The translations under genes and the position numbers were made by a program. From Camellia lanceoleosa (Eukaryota; Streptophyta; Magnoliopsida; Ericales; Theaceae), in assembly GCA_025200525.1 (NCBI GenBank), contig CM045762.1, positions 124,749,752 through 124,813,751 on the forward strand: a stretch of DNA of 64,000 bases, in the 5' to 3' direction. This document shows positions 48,340-60,156 of the stretch, in pieces (the stretch's first letter is position 1; each line of letters begins with the position of its first letter). The notes beneath the pieces are model-generated. The model did no database searches. It was not told the DNA's origin and worked only from the letters and a program-made list of their open reading frames with translations.

Positions 48340-48430
48340 TGGTGGCCGGTCAACTACCATTGGTGGTCAGTCGGCTACTGTTGGTGGCGGTCGGCCACTG
48401 TTGATGGCCGGTCGGCCACTGCTGTCCAGA
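48340..48430. repeat. GGCCGGTCGGCCACTG short tandem repeat
   Basis: Four to five diverged units of about 22 bp (GGTGGCCGGTCNNCTACCATT, ending GGCCGGTCGGCCACTGCT). Similar GGCC/GCCGGCC motifs occur near the ends of sister LTRs (52512-52560 and 58390-58470). Confidence 0.75.
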
Positions 48431-49867
48431 ACTTCCTCTTGCTGCAACAAAAAACAAACAAAGGCAAATCAGTGTATTCTCAAGGATTGTTTGTACTGTT
48501 ACCCTCCTTATCATCAAACAAGCTCAAAGGAGTGTAACTCTTGGCCCTCAAACCATCAATCAAGCAATTTCCATGCATGATGGCTAAGGAACCAAGTTCG
48601 TACAAGTTTAATAAATGCGAAACAAGACTCAAAATGACCATCACCCTATCATGCATGATCAAGGGCAATGGAGACCAAGGAAAATGGCACATTTCATCAC
48701 TTTTGAGTACGAAATGTCTCATTTTCCTTATGTTCAAACTAATGTCCAATTTGAACACATGCAATGCAACACAAAGAATATTTTTCTTGCTTCTTTTACT
48801 TGTTCATTTTGTTTACTCATTTTAATTACCAAATCATCCTTTAATCCATTAAGTCCATTAGTGAGTGTCCTCTAAAGGAAAGATGACTCAAACCACAAGT
48901 TACTTTGGGCATGAAAGAGGCATTACACTATTGGTAATGAACCCCCTAAGGGATTAAACCATTAGGTGTAGCACCTCCATTTCACACTTAGGCAAACAAG
49001 TGGTTTGAAACCACTTTCAAAGTAAACAAAAGAGTGAAGAATTGAGGGGGGGTTGTAGAGATTATAGTGCTGAAATGAAATGCAAAACAACACTAAAACA
49101 TGCTATTAACTCAAAACAATGATGATTAAAGCATTAAAACATCAAGCTAGTGCAAGGACTTACACTACAACGATGCAATACAAGACTTAAATGAATTAAC
49201 CAGCCCAAAACAAGTCAAAACAGAGCATAAAACATGTTGGACTTAAGCTAAGTTAAGTTAGAAAAATATGCTAACATGTGAAGTTAACAAGGTTTTTGGA
49301 CTTCAAATTTGGATATCTCTTTGAATAACACGAGGGGAGGCTAACCCCTCCAAATTTGGACTTCAAAACAAGGTTTTGCCATTGAAAAATCTCTGAAATT
49401 CAGTAGTTAAAAGGGCCAAAAAAAGTTGGTTTGAAAGTGATGGATAATGGCACAAAAGCTTAGCAAACAAAGGAGCAAGAAGAGTGGACAACCCCCTAAC
49501 TCAAAATAGCCTCAAACCAACACCTTTAGACCATAAAAATAGAGTTTTTGACAATTCAAAACTAGCCCAAAAACAGTTGAAATAGATGGCAAAACAAAGA
49601 TACAAAACAAGTATAAACAAGGTAAGTTCTATGCATTTGAAACAAAGCACAAAATAGCCAATAATCCAAGCTCAAACCACCTTCTAGAGCTCAAAGAAGG
49701 TCCCAAGTAATCTCAGCTCAAATGTGAGAGTATTTGGTTAAGGGTTGGTATGCAAAAGCTAAGGATTTGTGAAAAAATGTGTTCAAAATATCAAGAGAGA
49801 GAAAATTCTAGAGAGATATTTTTTTTGGTCCAAAATTGCTAACCCTCAAAAATGGGAAAGGAACCCT

Positions 49868-49877
49868 CTATTTATAG
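49868..49877 (-). promoter_or_regulatory. TATA box of LTR copy L2
   Basis: Minus strand CTATAAATAG, about 330 bp from the LTR 5' end at 50206. It is downstream of a GC-rich stretch at 49965-50010. Confidence 0.65.
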
Positions 49878-50336
49878 AAAAACAACCCTTTGAGCTTAGA
49901 AACATCCCACCCTACACATGTATGAAGATGCAGCAATAAATATCTGGAAAAAAAAAGGTGGCGTTGGCCTGCTAACAAGAACAAAGCATTGGCCAACCCG
50001 CCTAAGGGCCACCCACTCTTCCAGACTTGAAACAACAAGCTCTTGGTCCAAAACCAAGCAAAACGCATATAAGGTTTCAAGGCGCAATGGCAAGGCGTTC
50101 CGCCGAGGACTTTGGGCGCTCAAAACGAACTCAAACAAACACAATCATCGAGAACTCAAGCGATGACATCCAAGTCTTGAGGACGGTCAAAAATGGGGTG
50201 TCTACAGGCACGACCGGGTCCCAATGGCCACAGCCGGCCCCAAATGAGGCCTGGCCGAGCCCCAATGTGGCTCCCTTGTCTCTCAGTTTCAGGTTCAATG
50301 CAGGCGGGCTTAATGCTCAAAAATGGATTTTTGAGG

Positions 50337-50650
50337 TAAAAAAAACCTTAGATATGGAAGGTTGGGATTATTTAGAGCTCAAATTCAGATTCCTTCATTG
50401 AGAATTCAAACCACTTACACAATGTAACTTTCATCATCGAGTACTCAGAATAAAGCGCCCAAGTCTTGTGGGCGGTCAAAAATGAGGTGTCTACAGCTTC
50501 ATTCTGAGCACTCGATGATGAGGGTTACATTGTGTAAGTGGTTTGAATTCTCATCGAAGGAATCCGAATTCGAGCTCTAAACAATCCCAACCTTCCATAC
50601 CCAAGATGTTTTTACCTTAGAAACCCATTTTTGAGCACTGTGCCAACCTG
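50337..50650. repeat. Inverted repeat at the junction of LTR copies L1 and R1
   Basis: The terminal ~120 bp of L1 (50337-50455) and the matching part of R1 (50497-50650) face each other head to head, sharing GAGAATTCAAACCACTTACAC and its complement. Transcribed through, the RNA would form a long near-perfect hairpin. It arose by insertion of one LTR into the 5' end of another in opposite orientation. Confidence 0.85.
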
Positions 50651-50785
50651 TATTGAACCTAGAATAGAGAGACAAGGAGCTCCTCATTTGGGTGGGGCCA
50701 CCATTTGGGCGATAAACACTATTCTCGGGGAATCACAAATCGTGGTCTATTTTTGAAGATATTTATGACCTATTTACCTCAAATT

Positions 50786-50794
50786 CTATAAATA
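50786..50794 (+). promoter_or_regulatory. TATA box of LTR copy R1
   Basis: CTATAAATA followed by CGAGCTCAGACC, about 335 bp from the LTR 5' end when the nested insertion is removed. Confidence 0.65.
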
Positions 50795-53700
50795 CGAGCT
50801 CAGACCTTTGTATTGAGGGTTAGAAAAATTTCAAAGAGTTCAAAAGACCTTTGGGAGCTCCATCTTCCCTTGCAAGTCACCTTTGTGCTATCCTATCATC
50901 CTTGAACTGTATATATACACCATTAGAGCTTGGACTTGGAGCCTTGGTTGAAACTTTGGTACCATAATTCAAACTTGAGAGTGCTTTGGGATCAAGTTTG
51001 GTTTACAACAAAAGCATCCTCTCTTCAAGAGGTATAAGCTTGCCACCTTCTTCCTTGCTTTCATTTCAATCTTTGTCTATCTTTTTCTTGTGTTTTCATA
51101 CTATTTTGGATCAATTCCAAGAGCTAAAACTTGGGGTTAAAGAGCTACCAAAGGTGGAGGGGCTAATTACCCTTTCTTAAACCTTATCCCATAGTTCATA
51201 CCCTTTGTTTTGTCACTCTTTTCTTTGGTTTAAATACTGGTTTTTAGAGTTTTTAAAAAGCTGAAAAATGTGATTTGGAAGTCCCAAAAGTGAAAGGGTT
51301 AGCCACCCCTCCTAATGCTTGCTTACTAGCTTTGTATCCTCTCATTTTGGGCTATCTTTTGTACTCTTTTTAACATGATTTTAGGTATTTCTTTTTTGAG
51401 TTATAGAGGCTATTTAATTCATTTAAATAGTTTATGCTTTGAATATGTTTGTAGTGTTATAAGTCCTCATGGATTTGGTTGTTTAGGCCTTAGACACCAA
51501 TTCATTTGAGTTGATAGCTTTATTTACCTAGTTTTCATGCAAATAATCCCATTTTTGTAATAATCAACTTTGCATAATCATCTCTGCAATCTCCCTCCAT
51601 TCTTTGCTTTTTTTATTAAAGATTTGCTTTTAACAAACGGTTGTTGTTCAAGCATAAGAAAGAGACCTTCCATGCTTAATGGTTTAATCTCGTTAGAGGC
51701 TCATTACCAAGCCATCACATCTCTCTTCTGCTAAACATAACCTCTTGCTTGTCATTCCTCTTTATCACTGGTGTATTTACATCTAAGGGGCTAACTTTCT
51801 AGTTAGACCCTTGGAAATCACAAAGGAAGGTTTCATTATTGCTTATTATCGGGTTTGGACTTAGAGTCATTATTGCCCTCTCTCGGGTTTGACTCTGAAT
51901 CCCTTATCGCTTGTAAATGAGTTTGACTCCTCCTTTGTATTTTTTCCCTGAAAAAAAGGGCTTGAAAAGCTCATTTCTCGGGTTAAGTCGATGCCTGTGC
52001 ATCTTTATTACTTTTGGACTTAGTGGACGTAAATATCACTTTTGTACAAAATGGAATAAAAGATAAGAAATGGAGAGGTAAGATAATAAAAAAAAAGGCT
52101 AATAAAATTGGCTTAAAATTGGATTAAAACCGACATAAAGGAAACTAATAAAATTGGTTGGATTCGATCGGACGTTATACTGAATCCATCGCTTCTAGAG
52201 TCATCACATACTAATTTGTGATGTTTGATGATTCTTAAGGTGTGTCTACCTTCCTTCTTGAATTAACTTCATGATAGAAAGGATGTGTTGCTTGTCTTTC
52301 ATTGCACTCATTAAACCTTTGTCCTATCGTGTCCAAAATCATCACGCAATCAACTTTCAACCATTAATGGTTTGGGAACCGAATCTGCTCTTCTCTTGAG
52401 TATCTCCATGATAGAGAAGGGCAGAAAGTTCAAACATTGCTTCATTGTTTTCGCCTAAGTGCACAAAACAATTTTTCTGCCAAAAATTAGGGCAAGGACG
52501 GATCTGTTTGGGCCCGGCCTTGCTTCATTTAGGCCCAGCCGGCCTCCAATGTGTGGTACACAAGGAATTTTTTTTAAGAAGTATAGAGCAGTGGCTGAGG
52601 ATGAACGCATGGCAGTTTCCCAGCAAGGCAGACAGAGCAGTTTCTAAGGAACATTGTCATTGGCACGTGCGCAATCATTGGTTTTTTTTTAAATGGATTG
52701 TTATAATATCATTGTTGTAATAAATTAGATAGTTATTCATTTATTATTCATTCGGATTTGTAATAAGTAGTTAATTCAGACACTTGGACATTCGGACTCT
52801 CCTGCGCGAGGTCAAATATGTAATAATTTGTGTATGTCTTCCAACTCCCATTTCTTTCTCCCTTTTATTTATCCACTTACCGTGGTTGTATAGCATCATA
52901 TTTTCATTAGCATTTCCCATGACTCGCATCCATTCATTTTGCATGCATAAGGGTTTGGCTTATCATACTGATCAATGTCAATTTCAAATTCCTTACTCGA
53001 ATACATGCTTTATCGCATGCCTTGAATTGACTCACATGCCTTGCTAGTAGTCGAGCCTATTAATTGCATATTGTATGCGTTGCATTAGTCGTGTTGCATT
53101 GTTTAGGATCATGAATTTTTTCTAACAATTTTCTTTCTTTTGGCTCACCTCGGATACTTAGGGTAAGTATTTTTGCTTTAGCGTATTGCATGCGTGCGAT
53201 TGTTGATATGTCAAGCGTAACTATCATGAGGCTACGTGTTTATTTGAAATAACTCTTTGAATGCCTGTGGATGAAGGTTATTTTGCCTAAGTTAGGACGA
53301 CTTTGATTATTGCATATACAAACTCCTTTTCTTTGAGTTGCTTATGTCAAAAACTCTTTCAAAAATTGCATTGAAATCAAAGCGTTCTAAATTAAGCAAA
53401 GTGGTCTATATTTGTTTGACTTCACGTAGTAATGATAGCATAATAATCGGAACAAGAGCATATAATGTACATAAAAATCACATCATGATTAGTATAGGTA
53501 GATCTTTGATCGAGTGAATGGGGTGCTCAATTCATGATCTTCCCCTCTCATACCTAAGTTCCCGAACCGAGACACTTAAATTTTCCAAAAATATTTAGGT
53601 GGCGACTCTGTAATCTGGCAATGCAGTCCATTTTTGGCATCTCCGACAATAAATGGGTTTTCTAAAGATTTACCGAAGTTGGACTCATTTGTGTTTATTT

Positions 53701-53811
53701 GTTTCATATTGCATTCGTGAAACCAAATTCCGAACCACAGGAGTCCAAACTATAGGGCTATCATATCCAAGGAGATTAAAACCCTCTGAGGAGCATGAAA
53801 AGCAAGCTACA

Positions 53812-56139
53812 GTCTTCGCTTTCAATCTCTGCATTCTCTGCTTCTTTTACATTATAGGTGCACTTCATTGCTACCATGAAGCAATTTTTTTCCCATACTT
53901 GGTCTCCCCTTACTTCTTCAATTCCCTATTCAGTTGGTAATCGCAACAGTTGGTGCAGCGTTAAGGGATCAGGCCTCATTGCATGCAACGAAAGTCGTCC
54001 CAAAATGATATTGTATGAGGGGAGGCAGTATCTATCACAGTAAACTCTGTTACTACATTCTTGCTCTCTGTCTACACCTCCAGACTCGTGGCTCCAAGAG
54101 GCCATGTCAGCGTCCCGTTGAATCTAACCATAGGGCTGTCAGATTGCTCTAAATCATCCCGATTGAGGAGAAACTCCTTGTAACATCTAACATACATGAT
54201 GTCACAAAAGTTGCCCCAATCAATCAGTATTCATCTCACCTGGTAATCTCCAATCTTCAAAGTTACCACCATGGCATCATTGTGTGGATGCTACACCATA
54301 TCCAAGTCTACCTCAGTAAAAGAAATCATCGGTCCTTGATATCCGCTTGTCCTGGGCTTCTTCTGCTGGACCTGATATACATGTTGTAGGTGCCTCACTC
54401 TCTGGGTCCCCCCTCGAACTTCATTATCATTGACCTTCAAGTGAATCACATTGATCCCTCGAGGTCCATCTGCCTACTACGGTGGTGGTGGTGGGGGTGG
54501 TGCTACTGGTGCCTAGGGCAGCCTTGCGTGCTCTTCCCTTGTCTTTGCCTCATCTACTAGGTCTCTCAAGTGACCCTGTCTGACCAAATCCTCCAAGTGT
54601 GACTTCAAAGCCCGGCACCTCTGAGTCATGTACCCATCCTCATTGATATAGGCACAATGCTTCCCAGTGCTCCTACCCATGAATTCGTTAGGGACCCTCT
54701 CCGGTGCTCTGTAGTATGTCTGGTTTCTAATCCTCTCCAAAACCTTATAGATTGGAATCTTGAATACCGTGCTGACTATCTGCATAGCCCTCGTTCCTGT
54801 TTCTGGCATGTCAATGCCGGTATTCCCTCAGTCTCGCTTCTGCGAGCTATTTTTCTTTTCTTGCTTTGGTGTCTCCATTCCTTATGTGTTTTCCTCTGCT
54901 CTGGCATACTTCTCAATCCATTCCATGAGCTCTTCCATGCTCTTCGGTAGGGTTTTTGTAAATGATTTTTGAAAAGGACAATTATCCTCTAGGTAGTTCT
55001 TGAAAGACATAACCGCCAGTTCCTAGTTACAAGCCAGAATCTAGTTGTACACCTCATAGTATCTCTTGGCATAAGCCCTGAGGCCTTCCCCGTCGCTAAT
55101 CTTCAAATCTAATAAGGAGTCTACCCTCAGTGGCTGCGACTTGTTCATAACAAACCTGGCCACAAATATCTCGGCCAAGCCTTCCCAACTCTTTACACTC
55201 CCTTTCGGCAGTTTATGGAACTAATCTGATGCTATCTCCCCAAAGGATGATGGGAATAATTTGCATAGCAGCTGCTCATTTCCGCTCCACAAAGCCACTG
55301 AATTCAAATACAAACCAATATGAAAGTTAGGATCAAACTTACCATCGTAGATCTGAAACCTCGGCATGTTGAATCTCTTCGGCGCCTCAAACATATCCAA
55401 CTCCACTGAAAATGGCTTCTTCAACTGGACGTTGGATGTGATCTCAGTGTTGAGTATTTTTCTCTAGAGGTAATCTCTCAGGTCCTCCTTCGTTTTGCCG
55501 GGAGCTCGACTATCAATAGACTTCAGTCTCTTTGGTGTGCTGCTCCTAGTGTAATTGTGCGTCCTCTTGGACTTCCCTTGTCCACTGCATCACAACTGAG
55601 GCCTTGCCCTTAAACTGCCAAGATCCCTGGACATAGGTCCCCTTGGTCCGCGTTGTTCTCTGTGACTCGCCTCGTACTGGCTCTGTACGCCCGACATCCT
55701 TTGATGGCCGATGTAAATTTCCTTGTCCCCTGCCATGCTGTGGGACAAATGGGACTGCCTTCTGTTCTTCTTTTAAGGCATCAGTCTTAGTTGCTGGTGC
55801 CGGTGTCTCTTGCAATGGGAATGATGGTTGCATCATGTTGTTTTGCATCATGAAGTTGACTACTGTCTGCAGGTCTGTCAACTTGTTTGCCATGTCTTTC
55901 ATCTCCTCATCCTGTCTTAGGCATCTATCCTTCCATACCTGGAGATCGCTTTCATTGTAGTATTCCTCTCGGCCTCCCTTCTTCGGGCCATTGCACCCCT
56001 TGCTGGGATCATTTACCCCAGGATTCAGTTTTTATACTCCTTTAGTACGGTTCTCTCCTTCGACATTAGGATCTATATGTTCCTCCACCTTACTGTGGAT
56101 GTCATTCCCAATTCTCTCTTCCTGTCTGTTGTTGGCCAT
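53812..56139 (-). pseudogene. Gypsy gag and protease (broken)
   Basis: Minus strand. Gag starts at ATG 56139 (MANNRQEERIGND). A TAA soon follows, then MKDMANKLTDLQTVVNFMMQ (55902). The retrotransposon-gag core at 55424-55221 has PRFQIYDGKFDPNFHIGLYL and LFPSSFGEIASD. The C-terminal block at 54700-54560 has INEDGYMTQRCRALKSHLED and LVRQGHLRDLV, in place of a classic zinc knuckle. Protease near 54220 reads IDWGNFCDIM, where the catalytic D-S/T-G has become DWG. Frames change between blocks. The insertion at 44918-53811 cuts it from RT. Confidence 0.85.
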
Positions 56140-56154
56140 CTATTCTCCTTAAGT

Positions 56155-56174
56155 TCCCATAGACAGCGCCAAAT
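56155..56174 (-). promoter_or_regulatory. Gypsy primer-binding site
   Basis: Minus strand, immediately after the 5' LTR: ATTTGGCGCTGTCTATGGGA. It resembles the TGGCGCCGTCTGTGGG leader of Tat/Athila-type gypsy elements, with a few substitutions. The tRNA primer is not assigned. Confidence 0.7.
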
Positions 56175-56652
56175 TGTGGGTGTTGATTTCTGACCACACA
56201 ACCAAACAGAGAACTCAGCTGCAGAGCACCAATAGAATAGTTTAAGCCAACTACCTACCAACAAGAAGATAAGAATACTACTATGGTTCGTCCATCCGGG
56301 GGCACTCTGACCATCAAGTCAGTCAACCTATCTCTGAAAGATCTCAAAACAGTGCTTAAACTCACAAGTCAAAACATAACTCAAACTCACAAGGGTCCTG
56401 TAGTCACCCAATTTTTGACCACCCTTAAGACTTGGGCGCCACTGATTGATCACTCGATGATGAAAGTTATGCTGTGCAAATGTTCAATTTCTTCAGCAAG
56501 AAGAGCTTCTAAATCCCAACCTTACACCCTATTTTCGCATCAATCCGTTAGGACAAAAATAAGCAGCCTTCACTAAAAAAGGCATATCTCTTTGCACACT
56601 TAGAATTTAGATGTGAAGCTGCCATAATTGGAAAATAGACTTCCGAGGCTTC

Positions 56653-56712
56653 AATTTAGACTCAAGAATGACCTAAAATCGTGTCCGGATGAGGAAGATA
56701 TGCCCATTTGAA
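56653..56712. repeat. Module shared with LTR family 1
   Basis: GGCTTCAATTTAGACTCAAG, continuing through GACCTAAAATCGTGTCCGGA and TGAGGAAGATATGCCC. It aligns over about 55 bp with the complement of 1688-1745 and with 61724-61790, in LTRs that otherwise do not match this one. Confidence 0.75.
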
Positions 56713-56937
56713 ATCGGGCCTGGAAGCAGATTTTTGTGGCCGACCACTTTAGTGGCCTGCCAGCCAATTGTGCAAAATTTGGCCATTTTGAGTGTTTTGA
56801 CCAGCCTAGTGTCCCCCACTAGTGGCCTGCTGGCTACTTGTGTCAAAAGCCAGATTTTTGCAGATATTTGTTGCCAGCTATTCCCACACTGCACCAGCTG
56901 TTTGTATATAGATATTTTTTATTGAAGCTCATGTTTT

Positions 56938-56947
56938 CTATATATAG
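56938..56947 (+). promoter_or_regulatory. TATA box of LTR copy R2
   Basis: CTATATATAG, 540 bp into the LTR and about 100 bp after the GGCC palindrome cluster. Confidence 0.6.
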
Positions 56948-59900
56948 AGGACCTCCCCTCTTGCTTTCAAGGTTGAAAAATTTAGGAGTGAGAAAATATT
57001 TTTGGAAGAGCAAAATTCTCTCTCTACAATTCTCTCTTTCTCTTGTAACTTGCATAGCCTTTGCCTAAACACTCTAAACCAAACCTAGAGAGCTTCTTGC
57101 TGAGGTGATTTGAGCTTGAATTTGGGCTCTTAAGGCACTTTAGAGTGTGAAATTGGTGGGTTGTAACTCAAAGAAGCATTCATCTTCAAGGGGTATACCT
57201 TGTAGTCCTTTTGTACCATCTTTACACTACTTGTTTGCTATCATTTCTTGCTATTTTTCAAGTATTTATTACATGTATTTTTGGGCTAAAACTTGTAGTT
57301 TAAGGCCATTAAAGGTAGAGGGGTTGATAGCCCTTCTTTGAACCTTGATTCTAAGGCCTTTGCCCTTGTGTTTCCCACCTTCTTAATATCTTTTTTTTGT
57401 TTGAGCTTTTTACCACTGATTTTAGAGTTATTTCAGAGGCGAAAATAATGTTTTGAAGACCCAAAAATAGAGAGGGTAGCCTCCCCTCCTTGTGCTTGTT
57501 TACTAGCTTAACATGCTCCATGTTTTAACTTATTGTTCTGCCTTTTTTTGTCTTAATTCTAGCATGTTTTAGGACTGATTTAGCACTATTTTAGGACTGT
57601 TCTTGGTTGTTCATTGCATTTGAGCTTTGTATTGCATGCTTGTAGTGTAATTGTCCTCATAGGCTTGGTGGTTTAGGCCTTAGCCACCAACCTATTTGAG
57701 TTGATAGTGTTTATTTCAAGCTTTACATACTTGTGATCACCCTTAATCACTTCTGCAATCTCCTTCCTTTCTTGGCTTTTTTTTTTGCTTTGAAAGTTGT
57801 TTCAAACTAGTTGTTTGTTTAAAGCTTGAGATTGAGGTATTGTGCTTAATGGTTTAATCTCTTTTGGGGTTCATTACCAATAGCATGACACTTCTTTCAT
57901 GCCTAAAACAACTCTTGGTTTGGTACTTCTTTCCATTAGAGGACTTTAAGCTCACTCTTGGGCTTAATTGACTAAGGAATGGTTGGTAATTAAAATGGAG
58001 TAATAAAATTAAGACTAAAAGTGATGCAAGATAATAAAATCAACTTGGGTTCAATCGGACATTAATTGAACCCATTGAGTCTTGAGTCGTTTCATACTCG
58101 TTAGTGATGTAAACGGTTCAAGAGTCAATGTCAACCACTTCCCTTGATCAATCCATGATATGGAGGATGTTTGAGAGTCTTTTATATTGCATTTATTGAA
58201 ATTGTACACCTTAATTCATAAGCCATCATGCAATGAAATTACATCGATTGATGGTTTGTGAATTAAAGATTGCCACTCCTTTGAGCTGTTTGATGATAAG
58301 GAGGGGTAAGGGGTACAAACATACCTTGAGAATACCCTGTTCTTGCTTTGTGTGCTTTATGTTACAGTAGGAGGAACCAGACTTTGTAACCGGCAGGCCA
58401 CTAATTCTTGATGGCAGGCTACCATTTGTGGCCGACAGGCCATTACTTCTGGCCTGCCGGCCACTTTTGTCAAATTGAGCAGTAACTTTCTGGAGCCGAG
58501 CAAAGCAGAATCTGAGGTGAAAAGGTGTTCTACTATGCAATAGAAGCATTCTGGCGGCAAAGCAGTGGGTTTTCGGGTGGAAATCCGTGCATGCATAAGC
58601 ATTTCCATTACTTATCGAGGCTCATTCGCTTGTGGGCTTGTAATAGCTAGCTAGTTAGTTAATTAGTGTTGTAATTAATTAGTTAAAGTGCTAGTTAATT
58701 TGTGGTAATTAATTAATTAGTTAAATTAATTAATTTTGTGTTGTAAATCCTTTAATTAGCTGGAATAGTTAGTTAATTCGTTTTGTAATAGCTAGTAAAT
58801 TAGCTTACATAGTTAGTTTATTCGGACCCTCCTGCGTGAGGGCAAAATGTAATAATGTGTATATTTTCCAACCCCACGTCTTTCTCCATTTTTATTTACC
58901 TGCTTATGATAGTTAGTTTAGGACATCATGTTTCGTTTAGTATCTCTCATGCCTTGCATCCATTGTCTTGCATACATTAAGCTCGGTATTAGTTAATACT
59001 TCTTTAAATACGTGCTTAAACCGCATGCTATCAAATTGATTCATATGCCATATTAGTAGCCAAACCTAGTAATTGCATATCGTATATGTTGCATTAGTCA
59101 TATTGCATAGTTAGGATCATGCATTTTTCTAACTCTGTCATCTTTTTTGGCTTGGAGTACTAGGTGAGCTTTTATTTGCTTTAGCATATCGCATGAGTGT
59201 GGTTGTTACCATGTCAAAGAATGATTACCATGAGGCTAAGTGCTTAAGTGATAAACTATTTGTATGCCTGTGGATAAAGGCTAGTTGCTTGAATTGGGAT
59301 AGTTTGATTAATGTACATTTGAACCCACTTTTTCAAGTGGCACATTCACAAACTCTTTTCAAAAACAAACATGAATCAAATGTTCTAATTTTTGCAAATT
59401 AGTCTATACTTGTGTGCACATCACATAGTAAGTTAGCCTAATAACCGAAACAAGAGCATATAATGTAAAATAAGAATCACATCATGATTAGTAGAAGCCA
59501 ATCTTTGATCGGGCGAGCGGGGGTGCTCAATTCATGACCTTCCCCTCTCGTACCTAAGTTCCCGAGCCAAGACAATCTTGGTGATGACGGACACGTAGCC
59601 TTTGGCACGAGTCATGGGTTTCCTAAATTTTTCAAAAATATTTAGGTGGCGACTTTGTATCTGGCAAAGCAGTCCATTTTTGGCATTTTGATTCAAAATC
59701 GATTTTCCAAAAGATTTGTCAGATTTGAACTCTTTTGTGTTTTCTATTTCACATTGCACTTATGTAATCAGATTCAGAACCACGAGAGTCCAAACTGTAG
59801 GGCTTATTGTCTTCCGAAAGGAGCGCGAAAAGTCGAGCTACAAGTGGCTCACTTTTATAACTAGCGGTGACCTAATCTCCTAGAAGCCTCACTTTATTGG

Positions 59901-60156
59901 ACTCAAGCTCAAAGCTCATCTTGGACTCTCGGCTAGATAGGGATAAACTCCTTATGAGCCTTGTCCTTATCCAAACTAAGAGCCTCTTCTGTTCTCGGAC
60001 TCTTGTCCCTTATCCGAACACCTCGGGATTCTGGAATTACCACAGAATATCTTGGCAATGTCTTGGTCACCTCAAAAACATGACTCATCCACGTGGCACC
60101 CTATATCTCAAGGCTATCTTGGCCACGTGGCACCATTCGCAAAATACTTCCCCACA

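Larger units (their letters stand above)
46788..50206 (-). mobile_element. Solo LTR, family 2, copy L2 (innermost)
   Basis: Plus-strand ends TGTAGCTCGAC (46788) and GGGTGTCTACA (50206). Exact GGCAC duplications lie at 46783-46787 and 50207-50211. It is 3419 bp and uninterrupted, so it gives the family length. On its own strand: start TGTAGACACCCC, TATA box at 49877, very long R-U5, end CGAGCTACA. It contains a ~33-bp minisatellite (47296-47400) and a GGCCGGTCGGCCACT repeat (48340-48430). No gag or pol. It sits between the upstream GC motifs and TATA box of copy L1. Confidence 0.92.
44962..50495 (-). mobile_element. Solo LTR, family 2, copy L1 (interrupted, internally deleted)
   Basis: Plus-strand ends TGTAGCTTGC (44962) and GGTGTCTACA (50495), inverted relative to its host R1. 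The flanks GCTTT (44957-44961) and GCTTC (50496-50500) match at 4 of 5 bases. After removing the nested LTR at 46788-50206, about 2.1 kb remain, some 1.3 kb shorter than its sisters, with the loss near 45725-45780. Near 47-57 bp from its 5' end it still carries the GCGCCCAAGTCTTGTGGGCG hairpin. Confidence 0.82.
44918..53811 (+). mobile_element. Solo LTR, family 2, copy R1 (interrupted)
   Basis: Starts TGTAGACACCTCATTTTTGA at 44918 and ends AAGCAAGCTACA at 53811, with exact GTCTT duplications at 44913-44917 and 53812-53816. Only the first 44 bases precede the nested LTR (44962-50495); the rest is 50496-53811, giving about 3.36 kb of its own. A TATA box is at 50786 and a splice-donor-like CAAGAGGTATAAGC near 51028. 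No primer site or coding follows. It splits the gypsy element between protease and RT. Confidence 0.85.
56399..59842 (+). mobile_element. Solo LTR, family 2, copy R2
   Basis: Starts TGTAGTCACCCAATTTTTGACC (first 11 bases at 56399) and ends GTCGAGCTACA at 59842; 3444 bp. The target was GGTGC in the intact LTR; the flanks are now GGTCC and AGTGG, both decayed. Order: module shared with family 1 (56653-56712), GGCC-type palindromes (56733-56835), TATA box (56938), splice-donor-like CAAGGGGTATACC (57186), then about 2.6 kb of non-coding R-U5. No coding. Confidence 0.85.
33993..60156 (-). mobile_element. Tat-like Ty3/gypsy retrotransposon with nested insertions
   Basis: Minus-strand element with the 3' LTR at 33993-34530 and the 5' LTR at 56175-60156. 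Flanks ATTTA (33988-33992) and ATTTG (60157-60161) match at 4 of 5 bases. Gag, protease, RT, RNase H and integrase are in gypsy order (integrase last). An RNase H with ASNNEAEYEAL, the PBS-like TGGCGCTGTCTATGGGAA and an antisense accessory gene point to the Tat lineage. Three insertions (35673-37768, 44918-53811, 56399-59842) account for about 14.4 kb; without them it is about 11.7 kb. LTRs differ by roughly 14% over 220 bp by eye, so it is old and inactive. Confidence 0.88.
56175..60156 (-). repeat. Gypsy 5' LTR (split by insertion)
   Basis: LTR sequence at 56175-56398 and 59848-60156, together 533 bp, matching the 3' LTR at 33993-34530. The break falls in the segment GAGGGTGCCTCAC of the intact LTR. 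Confidence 0.88.

Noticed and set aside
48480..48875. Overlapping ~90-codon frames inside LTR copy L2
   Set aside because: Frames on both strands overlap, none is preserved in R1 or R2, and the region is LTR R-U5.
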